Assembly (NCBI GenBank): GCA_031180825.1
Contig: JAPSLM010000011.1
Location: 1-64,000 of the forward strand
Length of the DNA: 64,000 nt
Direction of reading: 5' to 3'
Source: Paenibacillus sp.
GTDB lineage: Bacteria; Bacillota; Bacilli; Paenibacillales; NBRC-103111
A program made the translations under genes and the position numbers. Each line of letters opens with the position of its first letter. The first letter of the stretch is position 1. Shown in pieces: positions 44,175 through 51,617 of the stretch. The notes beneath the pieces were generated by a model, which worked only from the letters and a program-made list of their open reading frames with translations, did not search any database and had not been told where the DNA came from.

Positions 44175-44846
44175 TCAATCGTTGGCCTGCTCCCCGTATT
44201 CCGGAAACAACAGCTTGAGCATCCCGAGAATGCGCTGCCGGTCTTGAGCGGTGAGCAAGTGGCCGTTGTAGTGAAGGCCGTTAACATATTGAAGCGACTT
44301 GCCGATATCGTACAGATGCTCAAGCGTCCGGGTATCGGTTTTTTCAGCGTCCGCTCCGGTCGTTCGGAATTGCTCCGCCATGCTTTCCAATTGGCCGATG
44401 AGCTTGTAAATCTCGACCTTCGGCGGATCTTGCTGAAGCAAAGCTTGCAGCGTGTCCGGCGTAATCTCAAAATCGTCGCCGAAGAACGGGCGATAATCCT
44501 GCTCTAATCTTTTAAGGGCCGCCCGGGGAATGACGGGAAGGGCTCGAACAATTCCTTCGAGGTCAATCCCGAGAATATCGAGCAGCTCCCGGAACGCCTG
44601 CCGGTACTTGTGGGTGTCGGCAAGCTTCTGATAACCGGCGGCCGCCATCAGGTCGGCATATTCGACGCCCAGCGGTTCGACCAGCTTCTCCAGCAGCTCG
44701 GGCGAGGGCATGTTTTTTTTCTTGCCGGTTTCGATCTGGGACAAATAAGGGTTGGAGTAGCCGATCAGATCGCCTAATTGGGTAAGCGTCAGCCCTTTGG
44801 CTTCTCTCAAGCTTTTTAAATAGGCACCGAACTGCTGAACGTTCAT
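44175..44846 (-). CDS. Xre-family transcriptional regulator
   Basis: 223 residues. The N-terminal HTH_3 domain has LKSLREAKGLTLTQLGDLIG and YSNPYLSQIETGKKKNMPSP (about 10-50). The long C-terminal domain (about 60-223) is unlike peptidase-type repressors and has no catalytic residues visible. It lies next to the tail locus and is divergent from an ArpU-like gene, so it may be a repressor of the locus. Confidence 0.82.
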   Translation of the reverse strand: MNVQQFGAYLKSLREAKGLTLTQLGDLIGYSNPYLSQIETGKKKNMPSPELLEKLVEPLGVEYADLMAAAGYQKLADTHKYRQAFRELLDILGIDLEGIVRALPVIPRAALKRLEQDYRPFFGDDFEITPDTLQALLQQDPPKVEIYKLIGQLESMAEQFRTTGADAEKTDTRTLEHLYDIGKSLQYVNGLHYNGHLLTAQDRQRILGMLKLLFPEYGEQAND

Positions 44847-44882
44847 CCGCGCACATCCTTTCTTGTTCTTCCATTATACACC

Positions 44883-44901
44883 TTTACTTGCTATTAGTAA
44901 A
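44883..44901. promoter_or_regulatory. Palindromic operator candidate
   Basis: TTTACT and AGTAAA are exact inverted arms with a 7-base spacer between the divergent xre and arpU genes. Candidate Xre binding site by position. Confidence 0.4.
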
Positions 44902-45039
44902 TATTTCAGAAATCTTTATTGCCAACAGCAAGAATGTGTGATAATCTTACTAACACAAAACAAGAAAAGAGGAACAGCAGCCCGCGGTTGCTTGTTCGCT
45001 GCAAGAATAAGCATCCAGGGGAATCGAAAGGTGGTCGCT

Positions 45040-45474
45040 ATGAACGCTACGCTCACGCTTGCGCAAAAAAAAGCCGTCCGCGCAGCCATGGAAGAACGGC
45101 TGGCTCTGTACCGGAGCTACAAATACAGCAGCTTCGAACGCCGGGAAGCCCGGGTGACCGCCAGCTATGACCCGCGCTACCACGGGGCGACGAATGCGGT
45201 AAGCGATCCGACCGCGCAGATCGCCGTATACAACGTCAACGAGCAAATGCATCGCAGTTACGTGTGCGATTCCGTAGAAATCGCGCTGAGCCTGCTGCCG
45301 GACAAGCAGCGGTCGATCATCGAAACGCGATACATGCGGCAAAATACGCCGACGGACACGCAGGTATGCAGCAGACTGAGCTTGTCCAAGGATACATACG
45401 ACCGACAACGGCTCGCGGCAATGTACGAAATGGCTTTATTTTTGGAAGTGGATTGCGGGTTCGAGCTGACATAA
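45040..45474 (+). CDS. ArpU-like phage transcriptional regulator
   Basis: 144 residues starting with ATG 45040. The C-terminal half contains a sigma-70 region 4-like helix-turn-helix (LLPDKQRSIIETRYM then SRLSLSKDTYDRQRLAAMYE). ArpU proteins control late phage genes. ATG is preferred over a long upstream frame lacking a site; AAAGGTGGTCGCT precedes it. Followed by a terminator. Confidence 0.75.
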   Translation: MNATLTLAQKKAVRAAMEERLALYRSYKYSSFERREARVTASYDPRYHGATNAVSDPTAQIAVYNVNEQMHRSYVCDSVEIALSLLPDKQRSIIETRYMRQNTPTDTQVCSRLSLSKDTYDRQRLAAMYEMALFLEVDCGFELT

Positions 45475-45489
45475 AGCACGGCAAGCAAT

Positions 45490-45526
45490 AAATAGACCGT
45501 TCTCTCGTGCAGGGCGGTCTATTTCT
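45490..45526 (+). terminator. Terminator after the ArpU-like gene
   Basis: AATAGACCG pairs with CGGTCTATT around a 15-base loop, followed by TCTAT. Confidence 0.65.
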
Positions 45527-45542
45527 ATGCGGATTTTTTCAT

Positions 45543-45583
45543 AAAAAAGCCGGTTCTTCCTGCGTAAAATAGAAGTACCGGCT
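45543..45583 (-). terminator. Terminator of the immA operon
   Basis: On the minus strand AGCCGGTACTTC pairs with GGAAGAACCGGCT and is followed by T6. It ends the xre-immA transcript. Confidence 0.75.
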
Positions 45584-45604
45584 CTCAGTTTTACTTTATG
45601 TAGG

Positions 45605-46075
45605 TTAGATCGAAAAATACGTGTCCTCGCCTTTCCAGATGCTGCGCTGCCGCTTTGGGAGGCTCTTTAAATGCGCTACTTCCTGCGGTACGCCGCTTGC
45701 TGCCGCCGCTTCATAGATCGTCATGCCGCCCAGAATGAGTTCGTCGGGCATCAGCAGCTCGACGGCGAACTGATTGGCTTCGTTCTCGATCCGGTCGATC
45801 GAAACGAGCGTGTTTCGGCGAAGGAAGGGCGTATTCACCTTCGGGTGAAGGATCACGTGCCCGAGCTCGTGCGCGCACGTAAAGCGCTGGCCGGATTTAT
45901 CCAGGCCTTGGTTGATATGGATGCAGCGGATTCGTTTGTACGTGCTGAAGTAGCCAAGAATGTTGCCGAGCGGCTCAAAGAGAACATGGATGTTTTTCTG
46001 AGATGCGATTTTGAAAGGGTTGTTCGTACCGTATTTTTTAATCAGTTGCAAGGCTGCTTGTTTCGAATTTCGCAT
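45605..46075 (-). CDS. immA: ImmA/IrrE-type metallopeptidase
   Basis: 156 residues. Zinc motif in FTCAHELGHVILH (HExxH, about 66-75) with a downstream Glu in IENEANQFAVELLMP (about 95). ImmA proteins cut the partner Xre repressor to induce mobile elements or phages. It lies 27 bases after the xre repressor gene, the typical pairing. Length is the standard for the family. Confidence 0.9.
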   Translation of the reverse strand: MRNSKQAALQLIKKYGTNNPFKIASQKNIHVLFEPLGNILGYFSTYKRIRCIHINQGLDKSGQRFTCAHELGHVILHPKVNTPFLRRNTLVSIDRIENEANQFAVELLMPDELILGGMTIYEAAAASGVPQEVAHLKSLPKRQRSIWKGEDTYFSI

Positions 46076-46102
46076 CCGTTTCTCTACCCCCGTACCGATT
46101 TT

Positions 46103-46549
46103 TTATTTTCGATATTTGTTCGGGGTAAACTTCTGTTTCGCTAACTGCTTGGCAAGCCGCATGGAATTCTCTAGCGATATTCGCAGCAATTCTTTACTCT
46201 CCTCATCCAAGGTTTCGCCATGAAAAGCAAGAGCTTCGTCGGACTCGAGATCGCTGAGCATTCGTTCGAGATCCCGGGCGATGTCCTTCTCTTCTTTGGG
46301 CGTCAAGGGAGACGGGTTCCGCTTCTCCTCCATGACCGGTACGGTCGGCGAAGGCTCGTCGGACAAGCCCAGAAGATAATCCGTCGTCACTTGAAAATGG
46401 GCCGCCAGCTTGCCGGCCATATCGGCGCTCAGCCGTTTTTTTCCCCTTTCGATCTCGTAATAATATTGAGGCGTAATGTTCAACAGTTCGGCGACAACGG
46501 TCCCCGCCATATTCCTTGCTTTTCGAATGTCCCGCACCCGATTCCCCAT
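46103..46549 (-). CDS. Xre-family repressor (ImmR-like)
   Basis: 148 residues from ATG 46549 (MGNRVRDIRKARNM), which has AAAGGTGA 8-9 bases upstream; an ATG at 46600 would add a poorly conserved N-terminus. HTH_3 domain: AGTVVAELLNITPQYYYEIE then GKKRLSADMAGKLAAHF (about 15-50). Translated just before immA and so likely its cleavage target. Divergent from the regulatory gene at 46866, with repeated GATAATTAA sites between. Confidence 0.88.
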   Translation of the reverse strand: MGNRVRDIRKARNMAGTVVAELLNITPQYYYEIERGKKRLSADMAGKLAAHFQVTTDYLLGLSDEPSPTVPVMEEKRNPSPLTPKEEKDIARDLERMLSDLESDEALAFHGETLDEESKELLRISLENSMRLAKQLAKQKFTPNKYRK

Positions 46550-46615
46550 AAGACATTTCACCTTTTCTGAACTGGCTTTTAATAGAACGTTTGTTTCCAT
46601 TATATCAGCTTTTAG

Positions 46616-46711
46616 CTTAATTATCAAGCTTGGTGAAATTAAAAACGAAGAAAATGGGAGGATAATTAAGCAAATGGTTTGTTTTTTGGATGTTTTTATG
46701 CGATAATTAAT
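46616..46711. promoter_or_regulatory. Three GATAATTAA repeats (probable repressor operators)
   Basis: CTTAATTATC (46616-46625) and GATAATTAAG (46661-46670) are perfect inverted copies. GATAATTAAT (46702-46711) is a third copy in direct orientation. They fill the divergent intergenic region between the repressor and the early genes, so they are likely operators for the ImmR-like Xre protein. Confidence 0.6.
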
Positions 46712-46865
46712 CTATATGATTAAATAAAACGGTTGTCATTTTGAAGCTAATAGCTTACAATTGGTTTCATAAAGCGAACAAATATGACGTATCGCGCAGC
46801 TCTGCCATAGGGCGTGGCAGCGCGATGCTTCATCCTTAAAGCTGGCGAATGGAGGAGCCTCGAAC

Positions 46866-47174
46866 ATGACGATTTACGTCCACACCCTGGAATCTGCGCA
46901 TGCGGCCCCAACGTCGGGCCCTGCGGAACGGCGGCGGGTTGCCGTAAACACGAGCAATCAGGCGGAGCCGGCTTGCGGCGTGCAAACCGTGCCTTGCGAA
47001 CCGTATCAACCGGCGACTTTGGAGATGCTTCGGACGAAGCTTGCCGGGCTTGTTCAAGCCGGACGTCAATCCGATGTTCGGGCGCTTCTCCGGCATTATG
47101 GCGCCGAACGGCTGTCGGACGTTCCGGCGTACTATTTTGACGAGCTGCTCCACGCGGCGGAAAAGCTCGGGTGA
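46866..47174 (+). CDS. Small phage-locus protein, unknown function
   Basis: 102 residues. TGGAGGAGCC lies 7-8 bases before ATG. The N-terminal 50 residues look disordered (PTSGPAERRRVAVNTSNQAE), the C-terminal half is helical (LEMLRTKLAGLVQAGRQSDV then LRHYGAERLSDVPAYYFDEL). First gene of the rightward transcript. I do not recognise it. Confidence 0.6.
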   Translation: MTIYVHTLESAHAAPTSGPAERRRVAVNTSNQAEPACGVQTVPCEPYQPATLEMLRTKLAGLVQAGRQSDVRALLRHYGAERLSDVPAYYFDELLHAAEKLG

Positions 47175-47247
47175 ACGGTGCCGCAAGCTTAGGCTGTAAG
47201 TTTGATCGGACACACTTCCAGAGAACGACGAGAGGGGAACAAACCGA

Positions 47248-47760
47248 ATGATGATGCTTAATCTCGAACAAAATTATGAGCAGATGGCTATCAATCAACT
47301 GCGCGGATATAAACGGCTTGCCGGACGAATCAAGATGCTTGAAAAATACCCGGTGAGCGGCGGAATGCGGCTCGGCACGTTCGTCCAGGACGATCAGCTC
47401 CAAGAGCTGCACCGGCAGTGGCGGAAGCTGCTGGCATCCGGCGCAGACCAAGAGGCGCTGCGAAGCACGGAGAAGCAAATCAAGGCGCTGCTGGAAGGGC
47501 TATCGGGTACCTCGGACGGCTATCAGGGGATTTTGGCGCGGATTGGCGAGCTGCAGGAGCTGAGACGGCAAAAAGAGCAGATGGAGCATGCGATGGATGC
47601 TCTGGACGATTTGAAACATGAATACGCGCAAGTGCTCAAATTGCTGTATGTGGATGGAAACGAGCCGCATGACATCGCTTGCGATCTGGGCATCTCCCTA
47701 TCCACCTTCTATGGATGGAGACGCAAAGCGTTGAAGGAATTCGGAATATTGATTAGCTAG
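47248..47760 (+). CDS. Xpf/RinA-like late regulator
   Basis: 170 residues. The N-terminal two thirds are helical and coiled-coil-like (EQLRRQKEQMEHAMDALDDL region). The C-terminus is a helix-turn-helix of the sigma-70 region 4 type (DIACDLGISLSTFYGWRRKA, about 143-162). Size and architecture match Xpf of PBSX and RinA-like activators that switch on the late tail operon. ATG after AGAGGGGAAC. Followed at once by a terminator. Confidence 0.7.
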   Translation: MMMLNLEQNYEQMAINQLRGYKRLAGRIKMLEKYPVSGGMRLGTFVQDDQLQELHRQWRKLLASGADQEALRSTEKQIKALLEGLSGTSDGYQGILARIGELQELRRQKEQMEHAMDALDDLKHEYAQVLKLLYVDGNEPHDIACDLGISLSTFYGWRRKALKEFGILIS

Positions 47761-47788
47761 AGTCGCAGCAGTCTGCGGCTCTTTTTTT
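47759..47788 (+). terminator. Terminator after the late regulator
   Basis: GAGTCGCA pairs with TGCGGCTC around GCAGTC, then T7. A close relative of this hairpin reappears at 50742, in front of the tail genes. Confidence 0.88.
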
Positions 47789-48350
47789 GCGCGATGGGCG
47801 GCTTGACCCGTGCGGCAGATTTATTGTGCTATAATAAAGCTAATTTTCAATAAAGAGGAAACGAGGAGAAACGATGCTTCAGCAGGATTTGGAATTCATC
47901 AATAATGTTAAAATGGAAGATATAACTCGACAAGGATCTCCAAACTGACAAAGTGGCTGGTCATCTCGTTGCTTCCTTAGACGGATTACGTTCGGCCGCT
48001 GCGATCAAGCTCTCCATTCATTCTTCAGCCCAGCGTTCAGAGTGTGTAGATCCTTAATCGTTTGAAGAAGCTCTGCTTTGCTTGTCTTCAGCACTTCCCG
48101 GATGTTGGAACTGAAGTACAAAAAAAAGACCCCAATGTGATTTGGGTTGACGCAGTGAAGGATGAGTTGTCTTGATTTTAAATTATGTAATCATAACTGA
48201 AAGAGTGTTGAGTTTGTGGTATAACACTACCCTACCATAAACCCAATATTCTAAAAATAGTTTTTAGTCTAGCCAATAGCCAGCTATTAGTCCATGCTTA
48301 AAATAAACGACTCACGTACACTGAACCATCTTTATAGGGAGGTGTCGTTG
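47789..48350 (+). other. Insertion-like noncoding region upstream of the collagen-like gene
   Basis: A TATAATAAA box, then GAGGAGAAACG and a 24-codon ORF at 47874-47948 (MLQQDLEFINNVKMEDITRQ and four more). This may be the remnant of a truncated gene. After it a CCCCAAT..ATTTGGG hairpin lies near 48130-48150. Nothing else is recognised. Confidence 0.4.
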
Positions 48351-49343
48351 TTGAGTTGTCTGGATAGAAAAAAACGGTGTAAAAAGAAAACCGTAATTGT
48401 GTGCCATCCAAAAGGAAAAAAAAAGAAACGTCGTCTTCGAGTTATTAAAAAGATAGTTTGTAAAAAGTGTCCCCCGCCTAAAGGACAGCAATTACTTCGA
48501 GGACTTGCGGGAGCAATTGCAGAAGCTGGACCCCAAGGACTTGCAGGAGCACTTGGGCCACAAGGACTAGCAGGACTTGTAGGAGCGATTGGTGCACTTG
48601 GACCTGAAGGACTAGCAGGAGCACTCGGACCCCGAGGATTAGCAGGGCTTGTGGGAGCAATTGGCGCACTTGGACCCGAAGGACTTGCAGGAGCGCTTGG
48701 ACCCCAAGGAGCAGCAGGACTTGCAGGAGCGATTGGCGCACTTGGACCCCAAGGCTTAGCAGGAGCACTTGGACCCCAAGGACTAGCAGGACTTGCGGGA
48801 GCGATTGGCGCAGCTGGACTGGCAGGACCAGCAGGACCAGCAGGACCAACAGGAGCAACAGGAGCAACAGGAGCAACAGGAGCAACGGGTCCAACGGGAC
48901 CCGCAGGGCCGGCAGGTGGAGTATTAGGCTTTGCAGATTTTTTTGCCTTGATGCCTCCTGATAATGCAGCAACTGTTGCTCCCAACACGGACGTAAGTTT
49001 TCCGCAAGATGGTCCAATCAGTGGGACTGAAATTACCCGTATAAATGCGAGCTCATTTAACTTGGCTGCAATTGGCACTTATCAGGTTTTGTTTCAGGTA
49101 GGTGTAAACGAACCGGGTCAACTCATTTTAACACTCAATGGCGCTGACCTGGCTTATACGGTGGTCGGGCGTGCAACAGGTACTTCTCAAATAGTAGGAA
49201 TAGCTCTTGTGCAAACAACGGTCATTAATTCAGTACTTACAGTCCGAAATCCTGCCGGCAATGCCGCGGCACTCACGATCACTCCATTAGCTGGAGGAAC
49301 AAGGCCAGTTTCCGCACACCTTGTTATTACGCAGATTGCATAG
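48351..49343 (+). CDS. Collagen-like repeat protein with BclA-type C-terminus
   Basis: About 330 residues from a TTG at 48351 (or 48348) after AGGGAGGTG. A very basic N-terminus (DRKKRCKKK, KGKKKKRRLR) leads to about 45 Gly-X-Y triplets rich in Ala and Leu (GLAGAIGALGPEGLAGALGP units, then GPTGATGATGATG), forming a triple-helix stalk. The C-terminal 135-residue domain (from VLGFADFFALMPPDNAATVA) resembles the trimeric BclA/TNF-like head. Such proteins form hair-like layers on spores or appendages. Its position between phage regulators and tail genes suggests a transferred cargo gene. The N-terminal basic stretch is unlike exosporium targeting leaders. Confidence 0.85.
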   Translation: MSCLDRKKRCKKKTVIVCHPKGKKKKRRLRVIKKIVCKKCPPPKGQQLLRGLAGAIAEAGPQGLAGALGPQGLAGLVGAIGALGPEGLAGALGPRGLAGLVGAIGALGPEGLAGALGPQGAAGLAGAIGALGPQGLAGALGPQGLAGLAGAIGAAGLAGPAGPAGPTGATGATGATGATGPTGPAGPAGGVLGFADFFALMPPDNAATVAPNTDVSFPQDGPISGTEITRINASSFNLAAIGTYQVLFQVGVNEPGQLILTLNGADLAYTVVGRATGTSQIVGIALVQTTVINSVLTVRNPAGNAAALTITPLAGGTRPVSAHLVITQIA

Positions 49344-50065
49344 AGGGAAAGAAATACAGTATTTTTCGATAAAAATGCCAATATCAAATAGAGGCCGGCC
49401 TCGATATTTTTGCGGTCAATTACTTGGTACGGGGTCATTGTGCTCCTACGACACAAATATAGTGACTTTGTAGCAATCACCGCCGACAGGCGAACAGGAC
49501 CGGAAATCGTGGAATGAGCAAGGGACCAGGCACTTTCGACGCGGCCGCCGTATGCACCAGCGGAAAGGCTAAGAACAGGGAGTTCTCCAGCTATCTGTGA
49601 TGGAGGACATCCCTTCTTTGATATGCTGTGTATTAACTCCCTCGAAATACTCACTCAGGCCCATGAATTCGCAGGATTTCACCCTGAATTAAGTGTGATA
49701 GAAGAGAGTCCACGGAGGAGCCGGTAGCAGAGGACCGTGGAAAGGGCATGCGGGAACAAGGGTGGTGGTCAGCCAAATGATTCCATATCTTGTATGTTTC
49801 CACGTAACCCTAGCGATTCTCACTCCCATGTCTCAACGGGTCTAAGCCCTTTCACTCCTTCGTCACATCTAACTAAGGGTGGAGGTCGGTCTTTCTAACG
49901 GAACGGGCCAGAGCCCTTTTGTGCAACGTCTTCCGATACTCCGTGCTTCTTATTATCCTGCGAATGCATCTGCTTGCAGGAAGACCCTTGGTCAAAGTCG
50001 TAAACTTCGCCGCTCTTATCCAAATCGCGTTGAAAGAAATATTTATACTGCCTACTTTCTGGACG
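49344..50065. other. Noncoding debris between the collagen-like gene and the SDR pseudogene
   Basis: About 720 bases. Short ORFs in several frames lack ribosome binding sites and have no family features. Repeated polypurine stretches and hairpins such as GTCCACGG..CCGTGGA near 49707-49740 are visible. I could not identify an intron or insertion sequence, though I considered both. Confidence 0.4.
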
Positions 50066-50290
50066 AGCGCATCGAGATGATCCTCAATGGCCTGTGGATC
50101 GAGGGCTCGATGAGAACCGCCTCGGCCGCCCCTCCCGTGACCGATATCTCCTCAGCCAATGCTTAGAGCTTTGGCAATGTGCGACCGGCAAGGAAGACTT
50201 TAGCCCCGTCACGCGCAAAGGCACGGGCAACCGTTCTGCCAATGTATCCGCCTGCCCATATATGACGGCGTTCTTTTCCTTGAGCAGCAT
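50066..50290 (-). pseudogene. Short-chain dehydrogenase pseudogene, N-terminal fragment
   Basis: From ATG 50290 (GGAGGAGAACAT upstream) the frame gives MLLKEKNAVIYG. A one-base shift gives AGGYIGRTVARAFARDGAKV and FLAGRTLPKL, then an in-frame TAA. The frame goes on to ALAEEISVTGGAAEA and shifts again to ALDPQAIEDHLDAL before homology ends near 50066. The GAGGYIG coenzyme motif and the following helix are typical SDR. At least three lesions and truncation. Confidence 0.75.
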
Positions 50291-50741
50291 ATGTTCTCCT
50301 CCTTTTCGCATCCTTCAATAGTAGAAAAGGCCTCATATGTCTCATGTTTAAACATCCAATTCAATTTGAGTCCTTAGGATTGCTATTTTCATTTCCTGCG
50401 TTATCCTACCCGTAATGACGTATCGTTAGTCTAAGACCTTATTTTCTCAGTCGACAACTTTATTTTTCAGTCTAATAGTTTATTTAAGGAGCTGCATGAG
50501 GTGGTCGAAAGTATTAAGGTCGGGGGCTGAGTTGGCCGCGAATATATATTGGAGAGGAAGCAAACGGATGCCGGTTTACCGCAAATTGCTTTATTTGTTT
50601 TGCAGGTTCGAAGCGATAGAAAAACGTCGGAATTTCACTGCAAAAGCATTGGAGTAACCATGGACAACCTCTGTAACGAAGTGCGGTTTTCCCGTGCTAT
50701 GATGTTAATGTAAGATAATTGTGCTAAGGGGAAAACGAACG
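50291..50741 (+). other. Noncoding region upstream of the tail operon
   Basis: About 450 bases, AT-rich at the left. A CGTGCTATGATGTTAATGTAAGATAAT stretch (in parts: TAAGATAAT) near 50694-50719 may be a -10 region for the late promoter, but no matching -35 box is clear, as expected for an activator-dependent promoter. No gene recognised. Confidence 0.35.
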
Positions 50742-50769
50742 AAAGAGTCGCAGCGATGCGGCTCTTTTT
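50742..50769 (+). terminator. Terminator-like hairpin before the tail genes
   Basis: AAAGAGTCGC pairs with GCGGCTCTTT around AGCGAT, followed by TTAC. It repeats the sequence of the hairpin at 47759-47788 and lies downstream of the predicted late start, so it could be an antitermination point. Confidence 0.65.
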
Positions 50770-50819
50770 ACATTCGCTTCGCTCCGGGCACAAGATTAGG
50801 CTTCAGGGGGAGGGAGGAT

Positions 50820-50960
50820 ATGGAGCGGTTGCGCAAACTGGAAAGCACAGTTCAAGCAGGCGATTTCCGGAGCACCCTTTGAGGTGTGAGCCGTTGGCGG
50901 GCGGAAACGCTGTCTTCGGCAATTCATGAAGCTTTTATCCGGCTTCAATCGGGGTGGTGA
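50820..50960 (+). pseudogene. 46-codon ORF interrupted by TGA, tail-operon leader gene
   Basis: GGGAGGGAGGAT precedes an ATG that reads MERLRKLESTVQAGDFRSTL and meets TGA at 50880. The same frame continues GVSRWRAETLSSAIHEAFIR and ends with TGA overlapping the next gene. Coupling of stop and start, plus helical content after the TGA, suggests a real small gene broken by a stop, perhaps the last remnant of a head-tail connector. The alternative is a 20-residue leader ORF. Confidence 0.4.
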
Positions 50961-51391
50961 ATGTGGAAGAAATTAAGCAGGGGATCGCGAAACGGCTTAA
51001 GGAATTGTTTCCGGCCGCAAGCGTCTACACGGAACAAGTCGAGCAGGGCTTCACGAAGCCTGCTTTTTTTGTTCGGCAAACGGAAGGTGCGCAGAAGCAC
51101 GGAATGAACCGCCGGTATATCCGGACCGGGACGTTCGACATCGCCTACTTTCCGATTCCGGGCAGTCCGCAGTTGATCCGCGATTGCGAGACGGTCCGGG
51201 ATACGCTGTACGAGCAGCTTGAGCCGGTCCCGTGGGAAGGTCATACGTACCGCGGCTCAGACATGCGCTACACTTTGACGGACGACGGGCTTCATTTTTA
51301 CGTAAGCTTCGAGGTTCATGTGATGCGGCCGAAAGAGGCCGCGGCTGCGATGCGAAAATTAGTACAGGAGGAACATATCCGACATGATTAA
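50954..51391 (+). CDS. Phage tail protein, tail-terminator type (DUF6838-like)
   Basis: 145 residues, GTG start at 50954 (GTG at 50963 after GGGGTGGTGA is equally possible). Features are EEIKQGIAKRLKELFPAASV then GFTKPAFFVRQ, RRYIRTGTFDIAYFP and MRYTLTDDGLHFYVSFEVHV. This is the layout of the small protein ahead of the sheath gene in PBSX-like tails, likely a tail completion or terminator subunit. Overlaps the next gene by 8 bases. Confidence 0.7.
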   Translation: MVNVEEIKQGIAKRLKELFPAASVYTEQVEQGFTKPAFFVRQTEGAQKHGMNRRYIRTGTFDIAYFPIPGSPQLIRDCETVRDTLYEQLEPVPWEGHTYRGSDMRYTLTDDGLHFYVSFEVHVMRPKEAAAAMRKLVQEEHIRHD

Positions 51392-51617
51392 AAAAGGGAC
51401 GTCAAAAGCGACAGCTATGAAGGAAGAAACGACTTCCGCACAGACGGCGGCTCAGGAGAGCTTGCCGGCTTTTACGAAGCGGCAGTTTTTGGAGTCGAAG
51501 CTGTTTACGGCGCAGCAGAAGGATTTGCTGAACGCCCTGCTGCACGATGAAGAAACGTATACGACCGATCAGGTCAAACGACAAATCGAACAATATTTGA
51601 AAAAGGCGGTGGAATAG
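51384..51617 (+). CDS. YqzN/YkzM-like small phage protein
   Basis: 77 residues. The first 30 residues are Thr/Ala-rich and probably disordered; the second half FTKRQFLESKLFTAQQKDLL and TTDQVKRQIEQYLKKAVE is helical and matches the small YqzN/YkzM domain found before sheath genes in Bacillus phage-like elements. Function unknown. Ends 0 bases before the sheath gene. Confidence 0.65.
   Translation: MIKKGTSKATAMKEETTSAQTAAQESLPAFTKRQFLESKLFTAQQKDLLNALLHDEETYTTDQVKRQIEQYLKKAVE

Noticed and set aside
44863..45039. N-terminal extension of the ArpU-like protein
   Set aside because: The frame is open upstream, but it has no ribosome binding site, and it covers the operator and promoter region shared with xre.
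48332..49078. Long proline/alanine-rich ORF antisense to the collagen-like gene
   Set aside because: It is the mirror of the Gly-X-Y repeats, with GPS and PAS repeats and no ribosome binding site. The sense strand has the family features and a good site.
49187..49654. 155-codon ORF on the minus strand after the collagen-like gene
   Set aside because: It overlaps the end of the collagen-like gene, has no ribosome binding site and shows mixed low-quality content. Treated as debris.
49380..49900. Group II intron or insertion-sequence remnant
   Set aside because: Considered because of purine-rich runs and hairpins, but I found no intron 5' GTGCG boundary, no domain V and no terminal repeats.
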